64,000 nucleotides of DNA, taken from NCBI GenBank assembly GCA_932294295.1, contig OW028584.1, positions 22,165,638 to 22,229,637 on the forward strand, written 5' to 3'. This DNA is from Alitta virens (Eukaryota > Annelida > Polychaeta > Phyllodocida > Nereididae). Made by a program: the position numbers and the translations under genes. The notes below the pieces were generated by a model that saw nothing but the letters and a program-made list of their open reading frames with translations, had not been told where the DNA came from and searched no databases. Shown piece by piece: positions 1 to 11,500 of the stretch (the first letter of the stretch is position 1; every line of letters starts with the position of its first letter).

Positions 1-1514
1 CCATTCTCCGGCCATAGAAAGACACATATTTTCATACATATCAGGGCATCTCTCTCTCCATTTATAAATTTTGTAAGGTCCAGGTCTGAATTAACCTGCT
101 TATCAAATATGCATTGATACATTTCTTTGATATAACTTTTGATTTAGTTATTCATATCTTTTCAGCTGTCAAATTGTGAGAGTTATTTATACTTAGGTTT
201 GCAGCAACCATTGCATTGTAGCGCCCTCTGCAGTTTAATTTATTTACCAAATCTATTGAACTGTCACTAAACTAGTAGTTCCATCATGACCAATTTATTT
301 TGTAACTCCGTTTGTTAACATATAAGTATGCATAATGAGGAAGGTAAACAAAACATATGACAACCACACAAAAAACTTTATTTCGATCTAATAGCATATA
401 CATATGTTAGCTTTCCTTTGGGAAACTTTTGTATAAGTGTTACCTTAACACAATTTAATTGGATAGTATTTTTCTGACAGATTTTTATGATGCAAAAAAT
501 ATAAATTATAATAGTAATAAAAACAAATGAAATAATAAAATAAAAAACAAAGCTAAAGAGATAAAATGAATGGATATTAATGATAAAAAAATTTAAGAAA
601 CAACATAGAACTATGAGTCAAAATTATTATTAAATGGTATGGGACAAAGCAACAATATCATGAAAAGGGGGAGGGGAAAATATAATAATAATAATAATAA
701 ATTAAAAATAAACTATAAAAACATTTCTTTGTTTAGAAGGTAAGGTGTTAAAAATAATACAGTCCGGTAGCTCTGGCTGAGGCATCGCTTAAGTGGGGCA
801 GTGATAATGATGCTCAAATGATGGTTATCAGGGTAAAAAAACATGTCAAATTTCGTCAAAGTTTTGTTAAAAACTCCCGTTTTGTCTGCTGCAGTTTTGA
901 AACATCGTGAACTATATACAATCAAATGACCAGATGGTAAAATCACAAAACCATTTTTTATACAACTTCATAGCTGGAAAGTTCATGATTTGCCTTATTA
1001 TTGAGGATATAGTAGTTGGAAATCAGTTTATTGAAAAATGCATGAAATCCATGATTCAGATTTTAAAATGTAACACAAACAGTCACTTTGAAGATTAATA
1101 ACTTCACAATTAGGCTGTAAATGTTTTTTTAAATTTTTTATCAGTTTATTAATTGTATAATATATATAATATCTGTCAGGTTGGACGCCAGTGGCGTATC
1201 GGGCCTCACAAGTACCAAAACTACAAAAACTCATAAAAAAAAACTGCAGAAATCTGTTAAGCTGTGCTGTAAGTAATTGGAATGGGATGTATCTTTAAGT
1301 ATAAAGTAGCAACCAAATTTAAAAATATATTTTCTAAGATAGAAGTGTAACTGTAAATTTTTTCATCAGAAAAGTAATTCCTATGTGGCACTAGTAGTAC
1401 AAGGGTTGGTTCGACCCTTGAAGTCTGGTTGAGGTGCGTTAAATCTGTCAAAAAGAATAAATAATAGATAAAAGAATAAAAAACCTTAAATAGTCAATAT
1501 AAACAAGTCATAAG
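1..1514. other. 3' flank without recognisable gene
   Basis: AT-rich sequence with poly-A/T and (ATA)n runs around 680-710. Open frames of 60-77 codons here show no recognisable motif and have biased AT-rich composition. I see no gene. Confidence 0.5.
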
Positions 1515-1612
1515 TGAAGTTACACCAGAATATCACAGGTATATCTGATGTCAGTGATAAATATATACTAAAGGAAACCTCACATCCAATGGGGTGGGAC
1601 CTTGGCAAAGTT
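1515..1612 (-). pseudogene. Fragment of a PKD-repeat exon, frameshifted
   Basis: About 95 bases resemble 22555-22652 inside the PKD-repeat exon, in the same orientation, with most positions identical. Shared blocks include the code for IPVIFWCNFTY and GPTPLDV. One base is missing in the middle, so the frame is broken. It lies about 400 bases downstream of the gene's stop codon. It must come from duplication of this gene or a close relative. Confidence 0.75.
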
Positions 1613-1649
1613 GGCTGAAATTGGATGTCATCACTTAACAATGATATCG

Positions 1650-1810
1650 CTGGTCAGTTCTCATGTGACCATGTACCCGGAAATGCCAGTAAATACATGA
1701 CGTCACCACAGTCCAATTATTGATGAAATTATCTAGTATTGTGTAATGGTGAGGTCATGCACTGTACTATTATTTCCGAGTACAAAGGTCACACGAGCAC
1801 TGTCCAGTAC
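1650..1810. repeat. Palindromic MITE-like repeat, TACCCGGAAAT family, copy 1
   Basis: The ends are imperfect inverted repeats: cagttctcatgtgacc...tacccggaaat on the left and atttccgagtac...gtcac on the right. A second copy at 6130-6265 shares both ends and the core (caattattgatg, tcatctagtattgtg). No coding capacity. Confidence 0.7.
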
Positions 1811-1849
1811 TATATCATTTATCCAGCATATTTTGTTTGATTTCTGAGC

Positions 1850-1987
1850 TTATTTATCTGCTAAATCGTTGTATGTTTCTTTCAGGATAAAAGCATCACT
1901 TGAGTCCATTGTCTGCAGTTTCACTTTAATTTTGTGAATCACTTCTTTATCTATTTGTTTCATCATTTTCTAATTCAACTTCCTCTT
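1850..1987 (-). other. Coding-like sequence directly 3' of the stop codon
   Basis: On the minus strand, just after the TAG, one shifted frame reads IEEEVELENDETNR. The original frame then reopens as MMKQIDKEVIHKIKVK and MDSSDAFILKETYNDLADK before a TAA. This looks like a polycystin C-terminal acidic/helical tail interrupted by two TAGs in the main frame, as paired frameshifts would give. Alternatives are assembly errors, a short spliced segment, or a truly truncated C-terminus. Confidence 0.45.
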
Positions 1988-2559
1988 CTATGGTACTCTT
2001 TGATTATAAGTATCATCGTCGTCTTTGTCAAACTCTTTTGAGTCTGACACTATGAAACTTTTAACAATGTTCATGAAGTGTTGAATAACTTCCGATTCAT
2101 CCATCATTGCGTCTGGGTCATCAGAAGTTTCTTCCAGGACGAAGTTCAGAAGTGTGATGAAGAAATTCATGGCAGCGACACTTATAAACAGTAGATATAA
2201 TGTCAGAACAAAACTGCCAGAGATTCCAAAATTTGTTTTAACACTATAGTAGTCATACTTGTTGAGAGACGCCTGTGCTAATGTTGTTATGGTGTTGGTA
2301 AAGGACGAGTACTGTTGAAGATGAGCGCCAAAAAGTAGAGTCATGCATGATGTAAATGCCATGAACATGACACACATGAGAAGACCCATGCTTAGAAACT
2401 CGCTACCCGCCCGGCGGAGTGTGATTGTGAACAAGCAAATGGCAGTGTTGTATCGAAGAATGTAAAGTAACTCCACATGAGCGATGAACACAGCAAATCC
2501 AAGGAACACCAGGAAGTAATGAGATGAGGTAATGACTTTTTGAAATCCTGCTGTGCTAT
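1988..2559 (-). CDS. Last exon: channel helices S4-S6 and C-terminus, residues 4367-4556
   Basis: This exon encodes HYFLVFLGFAVFIAHVELLY, FLSMGLLMCVMFMAFTSCM, a pore-helix segment (SFTNTITTLAQASLNKYDYY) and the S6 helix (VLTLYLLFISVAAMNFF). The Gly-Asp selectivity filter of PKD2-type channels is absent; the filter position reads A-S-L-N-K. The tail is acidic (SDDPDAMMDESE, then DKDDDD) and ends at a TAG. Coding-like sequence continues beyond that stop (see 1850-1987). No clear polyadenylation signal could be assigned. Confidence 0.93.
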
Positions 2560-5500
2560 CTGGAAAAGAAGAGCACAAATGACTTGTTAATTACAACCAA
2601 AGAATAATGATACATTCTAACCGAGCCAATAGAAACAAGCTGAGTCACTTATCCACACCTTTGCGTATGCGGGGAGCAACACAAACAAGTCATTGAGATC
2701 ATAACACAGACCACAATCACAATTTGTGATGTCACTGATTATTGTTCCCCACAACCGCTAAGTGTGCAAAAAGCTCAAGTGCCGAGTCTCTCTAAGAATG
2801 CCTCTGGTACCAACCATGAGCCATCTGCAAAGGATTGTGGGATTGTCAGGGATAGCCAATATGACATAGCAGAGGTGGTTATGTCAAACCACCTCATGGT
2901 GACGTGTCTTTGCAATGCTAAATGACAAAGTTTTCAAAGGAAATGGTGGTGCTATCCTTGATGCTAGCGTCTTAGGATTCAGCAACATAAAATTGTTTCG
3001 TCGTTGATTGGAACATTGCATTTACTTGGCATAGTGACAACAAAACATTAATTGGCATAACATACCTCTGTTGTTCATAACCTCTTCAAGTGACTGAGTG
3101 GTGAACACAGTACGTAGAATGTAGAATATCATGCATATTGCAAAGCTTGTTAATAACATAATCCGCAGCACAATCCAAAAATGAAAAACTGGTTGACGCT
3201 TTCTTAAAGCAACAATAATATCCTTGATGCATAAAATCAAAAGGATGGTGAACATTAGGAGACTCATTAGTTCGAAGATCAGGGCTAGTAATCCTGAACC
3301 ACCATTATAGCGATACAACTCCAAGGTTTCGACGCGATGTTTGGTGAAACATCCTCCATACTCAGGAAATTCGTACAGCAGACGAATTGAACTAAACAGA
3401 TTACTATCCATGTTGAGGACACTTGCTTCAATGAACACTGCTCTTGTTTGCCAATCAAGCCAATTATTCTGTTGCAGTTGACTTACAACATTACGTGCTC
3501 GTGATGAGTTATATCCCAAGTTGACGACGTAACCTCCTCCACCATATGTTGTTAACGAACCCCACACTGCTTGCCTATTCAACTGGGAACCTGATTGATA
3601 CTTAAATGCCATACCAACAGGGTGTGATTCAATAATCCTTTGGTATGAGTAATTGGTAAATGGTTCCCATCCAGGTAGATGAATCTTCTTGTCTTCCTTT
3701 CTCAGGGTGTATCCTGCGCCACATTTACTCACTGATTTTTGCATTACTGGCTGTATGGTGCAGTGGCCTGTATTTGCAATAAAATAAAAACCATATATAA
3801 ATGTATTCAGAAATACTACATGCTACATATTAACCATTTGACAAATATCTTGGCTTTTTTAATCACTGACTCTATTGTAGATTAGGGAACTTTTACACCA
3901 ATTGTTGAGAACAATAAAACCATTTCATCAGGTTACTGTCATTTTGATCCAAGATTCTTGGCTTGGAAACAATTAAATCACACCTTTTTTCATCAACCTC
4001 TCTTTGTGTTCGGGCATAAAAAATTAGGTTTTGGTTGTTCTAACGTTTATTGCCTATTCAAAGAGCTGCACTATGCCCACCCACTGAAAAATGCATCTAC
4101 GTTATTGTTATTCTATATATGTGTACAACTATGCTTCATGTATGTCACTAACATTTAAAAGGGGTGAAATGGAACCATCTGCCAACTGGTATTTAGGCTA
4201 TATCATTAAAGTTAATGATGAAATGTCAACTGACAAACTGCAGAACAACACAAGACTTTTCACAAATGACTCCTGTCAGCAGTTGGTTAAAATAATCGCT
4301 TTTTTTCTGACTGCTATACACCCTTGTTGTAATGAATACAACACAACTTAAACCAAAATCCAAGCAAAGTTTGCTGCCGTTTTATTGACATCTTCACCAT
4401 GTTGTGCTTTTGTTTATCTTACCTGGCAGAACACGAACTTGAATAATCTTTGGTGATCCGAGTCTGTAACCTTCTTGATGAATTATAAACTTTCGTTCAT
4501 ATTTTGTGGTGTTTTCACCATTGGAGAGAGAATCATGGTAAAATCCTCCAACGAGTTGATGAGAGATAATTTTGTAAATATCCATCGGTGTCTTTGGAGC
4601 CTAAAAGTACAGAATGAAATAAGTTATATTTTCATGTATAAATAATTGAACCATTTCCAAACAATGACTTGTATTGTATTGCATTGTATTTTGATGTATT
4701 GTATTTATAGGTTGTGTTTGTACATTTTTTTAAGAAAACACAAAATGCAAACATTGGTAAAGTGGTAGTTGACTACAAACATTCGTAATGGTACCTGATG
4801 ATTTGTAAAGTGATCTCGTAAAGCTTTATTCTGGTGATACAATTGTGAATCCTGATTGCTATACATCACCAATAGCAAGATGATGACAAAGATGATCTGT
4901 GTCGCACCGTCTTTGAACATCGTTGAGACGGCATTATCCAGTTTCTTCTTTTTGTTCATGTCGACACTTGATTGGGCTGCTAGCGCTTCTAAGATTTCAT
5001 CCAGGTTGTGTTCCTTTGCTGTATTGATAAACAAAATGTGGTGTTGAGTGATATTTCGCTATCTGCATATGGTGAAACTTATAGATATACAGTGACTAAT
5101 AAAATGAAAATCAGTAGCCAATACTCACTAAAGTAGTGATTAACTTCATAGAAATCACATCGTCTTCCATAATCTCTCTCATATTCCTTGACAAATGAGC
5201 TCTCACCAAAGTAGAATGAAATTATCATAGTTATAATTGCAATCTGCAATAAAACAGAATTTCAATATATTGTCAGTTAGATCATACTGAAAGCTATTAG
5301 GATTTGTAGGTGACTGAACAATACCAATTTTTCCATGTAGATCACAATAATTTTTAATTTTGAAAAAGGTGTTAGTTTGAAACACTGTTTAATTTATGTT
5401 AGAATCTTGAAGTTAAGATCTATGGGTGAATAGGGTTATCAATTTGCACTGTGCACAAGGTATAAGTGATTCTAGATGATGCTGAAAAGGTCTTCAATAG

Positions 5501-8500
5501 AGCTATCAGTGGCTGGACAACCCAAGCGGTTGTTGAATTAGACTGACAAACAACAATCATGATACAGCTCATAAGGCAGACAGTTATTTTGATTAAAAGG
5601 TTTGGGTCGGTAGTTCCAGGATTTTATATTATTTTATTCCCCTAGGATTCAAAGTTCAAAAATGCTAAAAAAGTTAATGTAAAATGTAAATTTTTTGTCA
5701 GATGCCTTAAAAAAAACTAAGGTCAGATCTTGTGAAGTCAGGTTGTTCAGAAATCTGAAACTTTTTTTTTTCAGTCAGTCCAATGAGGTGTTAAATTATG
5801 AAAAGGTTTTTTATATACAGAATTGGTGGTAGGCCAAAAACTCTATTGCAGCACTGATTGTAGTTTGTTATCTGTTATAAGCGAGCTCGTTATAAATAGG
5901 TATGACTATATACTGATTTTTTTGGAAATGATGATGGGGAACTATTACCTTGAATTAGATGGAGACCCCATAGAACCCATCCTCGCAAGCCAAGTGCATC
6001 ATTCATGGGCTTGACCAAATCCCCTCTCCTAGGCATTGAATTAGTGTTTTGCCAAGCATGTTATCTGATTGGTTGAAGGTAGATTGGTCAGATACATGGA
6101 TGTGTTGGGTAAAAGGTCAGGGTTCCCCTGCTGTCAGGATGCATTGTACCCGGAAATACCAACACATGATGTCACCACAGCCCAATTATTGATGTCATCT
6201 AGTATTGTGCAATGGTGATGTCATGTATTAGTATTTCTGGGTACAATGTCACATGGGAACTGACTATAGGGGAAAATGGGGAAGAATGAGATACTTTTTT
6301 AATTTTCAATCCTGACAAAAGTTCTAAAATCAGGGCATAACTGGCTTCCCATCTCAGATGTAGGTAATATAGTCATGCATACTTTCCAGCAGGTTCAGGT
6401 TGCTACCTTGTGTAATTCCACACAATGCTAATGCAAGTCATTTGTCTCATTGTTCCACACTGGTGGGGTACTATGAGACAAGCTAAGGGGTAGAGTGAGA
6501 CATGGCCTGATAGTACAACAAAAAATGTAAAATGTTCCGAATACCCATATTTCCGGTAGCAAGTTACTTTTAATGGCCATTGCTAACTGGTCTGAAGATA
6601 TTACGCATATAACCCATAGCTGAGGTCATTCTCTTGGCCTGGCATAGACACTGGTTACAAGATACCATCAATTCAACATGTCATGCAACCGACATCCAGA
6701 GCTGTCAATTCTCTTATGAAGAGTTACACTATTTCACCCTGCCCCATTCACACTTTCTCTCACTCTTCCCTGTGCTGGGTTTAATATGAATTTTTGACCT
6801 TCGGAGGTCTGTATGGCTACAGCACTGTTCATTAAAATCTAGCCCATGCTTTTAATTCTTGCAGGTTATGGAACATTCTGGTGGTTATGTACTATGTAGT
6901 GTTGGCATAAATCCTTAAAGGGGAGTGTTATAAACTTCATTGTGTAGAAACTAGGAGGTTTGTCTCACTGTTCCCACATGTCTCACTGTTCCTGCCTCTC
7001 CACTATCACTGTATAACTGATTTATAAGTAGCCAGATGCACAAAGCCTTCGTGAAGAATAATAGAGAAACGTACCTTCAATGGCTCCACTAAGAAAACAT
7101 TTGAAATGTTTGAAAAAAGGAAAGCCACCAGCCAAGCAGTTGATTTCTTTCTTCCCCATTGAAAACTGTAAAGTAGGGTAAAGAATGCTGAGACAGCCAC
7201 TGACAGGAATACCAACATCCAGGCCACGTAAATAAACCAATAGGGTAAAGTAAATGCCCTCTTGTTGTTGTGAATTCGATGAACTCCTGGTGGCCCATTT
7301 TCACTATTGTCATGCATCGCTGGGTCAACTATGAGTTTGGTTTCACACTTTTGCTTCCTCACGGAATAGACAAATCCAAAAACAATCAAACTAACAGGTA
7401 TGACAACAATCAAACTGCTTATAAATCCAGTGATTAAATCATTGACTGATATCTGAAGAGTGCCAATTGTTATGGTTCCACCGCTAGATCCTGAGCTATC
7501 TCCTGGATCCCTGTAGAACATTGCATTGGTTATCATGGACAAGTAGAAGATTGCCAGGATACAAGAAATCCTTTGGACTCTAGTGAATTTAGTCCTCCAG
7601 GATCTGTTTGTCAGTGAAACCCAGAGATGGTCGTTGTTAAATTTCCTTCGGATGTTATTTCGCATCAGTTTCCCTTTGTCCTCCTCTGTGGCAGATGACA
7701 AGACTAGAAGTCGGCCAATTTTTCCATCTCCTCGACTTTCGTCAAGCCATTTATCACATGGAAATAGATACCTGGTTATGATAAAAAAATACAGCTCTGT
7801 GTTAGTAATATGTGTTGCCAATGCTTAACAAACTTTGATATCATGTGCATAAGTCAAGTAGAGTGCAATAACGTATGACATCTGATTCCAAATGTTCTGT
7901 ATCAGAATCACAATCGAGCCGATTTCCGTACTTCCTCAAACAAGTCTGGGTAGGCTTGTATTATTGATTAAATCTGAAGAAGACCCCCCCCCATCTTCCA
8001 TCTGTGCCATAAAATAAACTGTCGAAGGGCTACCTCATGGGCCAACATAAATGGAATCATAAAAAAATACATTGCCAGTATTTATAAATAATTATCTTAC
8101 CAAATATCTCGCTGGCGATCAACAACGGCAAATTGCGCTAATTGCCATGATTTTTGTGATCCTTCGCCTGAATTATCATGCCAGACTCTTATGCTATACA
8201 AATATCCCAAATCAGTTGGTGAGGTTAAGGTGAAGTAGGCGGTGTCTCCTTTCTTGAAAACCTGCGTAAAGACAACAAACAATAATCAGTGACAACGGCT
8301 GATAAATGAATGGTATCATTAACTCTATACTTTCTTTGTGCAATGCATAATCATAAGATAATCAGGAATTTGTCTTTTTCCATACTTGTTTGTCGCTAGC
8401 CTTCAACACGCGTATTCCAGTATCTCCCACAGTTCCTGTTATAATAATTGACACTTCTGAAGCAGTTTCGGCTCCTTTAGAATTCCCAGTTAACACATGT

Positions 8501-11500
8501 ACTTCGTATTTGTACTTGTCACCATCATAGCAATCCAGCAAAGGAAGGCATTGCCACTGTTAAAAAGAACCATTGACATGCATGAAGAAGGCATTCATTT
8601 CAAAGTAAGCTGGTATTTTTTTAGTTTAAGGCAACGTTTGATTCATTTGGAACGAGTTCAGCACATGTTTCGACAATTCAAGATAGATAGATATCTGATT
8701 GGCTGTTTGGCCATTGCAACAGTTCTAATTAAATATATTTTTATGATGGTCGGCATTCGTTTTAGTGTAAATTTAGGTCATATATGAAAAAAAGAAGACA
8801 CTGTTTCGGAAATAGTGTAAAAAGTGACCTCTGAGCTGGTGACTGGCCTGATACAAGTCGCATGGTTTGTCCTAATTTTCAAAACATTCATTTGTTTCCT
8901 TGCTTATTAATAAATATTTATGTTGAAGCTTACTTTAGTAACAGTTCTACAATCACAAACTGGTCCTATTTTCTAAAAATGAACGAAGGTTTATGCCCAC
9001 AATATTTACAAGAACTGGTGCCACATCTAGTTGGTGAAAGACGTAATCTTCGCAATAGTTTCGGATTTAAGAGTGCCTTTCTCAAGAACAACAGACTATG
9101 CTTAAAATAGTTCCAGTGTTCTAACCTTAAGAATTATTTAAAATCTTTACATAATTATAGTGCCAACAAATTATTCAGTGAAGGTACCCTAAACTGAAAG
9201 TAGACCACACTCGTATAAGACTAGGTTTTAGCGGACTAAGGTACAATCTGTTTATCCATAATATTGTTGAAAGTGATATTTGTCAATTTTGTAATATGGA
9301 AGCAGAAACAGAAGATCGTTTTTCTTGTGTTGCCCTTATTTTCATGAACCAAGATCAAGAATGTTATCTGCTTTTGCAGTTTCGATCCCTCGTCATATCC
9401 TTCATTCTTTAGAAGAATATAATCTTAAGCATAGTATTATTCATGGTTTTGAAGAACTTAACCTCCAGCAAAATTAGAACATATTTGTGTATATAAATTT
9501 ATCATACAAAGTCATTGACTTTGTCGTCTAACCTGAGTACATGGTTATCTATTGTTTATTTGAATTCTTTTTTTTTATTGTTTTAGTTTGTCAGATAATT
9601 ATTTTGTTTTGCAATGTTGTATGCATATATCGATTGTTTATTCTAAATATGACTATGGTGTTACTATAGTTACTAACACATCTAACAGATGGAGAATCCA
9701 CTTCGTATTTTTCTGTGAAAGGTCTGTAATCCACATTTAATAAATATAGTAAAAAAAAAATGGAGGAAATAATAAAAACAAAAACTGTTCTATTTCATTG
9801 GTGACTTAAAGAATGTTTAAGTTGAAAATTTGATTGAGAGTGCTACTGCTCATCATGCTCATTGTCACAACAAGTTTTTAGTAACATCTATGAGGTATAT
9901 AATTGGATTAAGATTGCCAGTCCCTCTTACAAATTCTTAACAATAAAATAGTTTTTATCGGAATTTACAATATACATACTTACTGATATCATACAATTTC
10001 AAGACATAGTTGAACTACCTTGATTAACTAATGTAGATTTGATTCCATAGTTTATCACAACACACAAGAAGGCAAGTGAAAAGGGCAGAAAGTTTTGGTA
10101 AGCTCTTGAGAAAAAGTATATTATACAATATACAATACCTTGATCAAGTCTGCAACATCCAGTCTTCGCAGGAAGACTGCAGCAGGGATGTAAATCAGGA
10201 TAATACAAATGACAGTCATCACCACAGCTATGTTTTCCACAATCTTCTGACCCAGGTTATCAAAGACTGTTGCAAAATTGATTATATTTGGTTTTATGTT
10301 TAGTCCTGCTCCCAAACTGCCCAGTAAATTGCTCTTGAACCGCATCTTTGTGCTTGTAGGAGGGCTTTCAACCTGGAAAGTACACAGTTTTATCTGTTAA
10401 GCCACAGTCACACTAGCCCTTAAAACAATTTAAGGCAGGACAAGACATCCTACAACTGAAAGTCGTCACCATTCCTTTAGGAGTCTTGCAATATTGTATC
10501 GATTGTCTCAGATGGTCTTGGATAATCTTCTACTGTTGTGCAGCTGATTTCAGGTTTTTTGCATGTAGTTGCTTCTATGTAAAACAATCTCAAGTTACCC
10601 TAACTTGTCTTTAATTGATCATAGATAGTTGCACAATGGTTGTACAATGGTTGTATATTAGTCTTGTGACAGTTGTACAATTATTAGAGATCTTTCTTAC
10701 AATCATTTGAAGACCTGTTGTATTGTGCAACTGCAACACAAGACTAGAGCTGAAACATGAAGACTGCCGTTAGGATCAAAAGCCCCTCCAAGATAATCTT
10801 CAGGGCTAATGTGACTGGAGCTTTAAGGTTGTAGCACCTTCTGATGCATTTTCAGATAAAAAATGTTGAGAATTTGATTATCATTATGAAATGGACATTA
10901 TGATTTAAAAGGTTGCTTTTGGTGAACTGATTATATAAAATCTATTCTTTGGGGAGGAAGAAGGTATTGTCCAGGGGGAAATTTCGTTGGTCATCTAGAT
11001 AATCTGCTATCAAAAAATTACCTCAAATGCGGCATCATTCCATTGTTCTGTGTCTGGATTCCAAATGCGACAATTTAATTCCAGTATTCGGAAATAATAT
11101 TCCATGTTGCTCCATTCACCACTACTGGGGTTATCTGGATCTGTAAGTTTACATTTATCTTATTGTAATGTAGAATACTTTTTACATTTTCAGTACATAG
11201 CTCAAGTGTAGGGTTACTTCTGCGCAACTGTTTAATGATTATGAGATAAATTGGTTAATTCTTGCAGTGGGAACACTAGCTAGAGAGATATATTTTACTC
11301 CAACGCTGAATAAGTTTCAGTTCAAATGGATATATCTCACCTCCACCAAAACGTGAACCCAGGACCCTTAATATTTAAATACCATTAACAGTTTATTGAT
11401 CACATTTTGTGAAATTTGATGTCTCTCAAGAAGTTAAGGAGATGACTGACAAAAGATATCTATTTTGACACATTGTTAATCCCTTTCATGAGGAATGAAT

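Noticed and set aside
4091..4351. 86-codon plus-strand ORF
   Set aside because: It lies in an intron on the opposite strand, shows no motif and is compatible with chance in AT-rich DNA.
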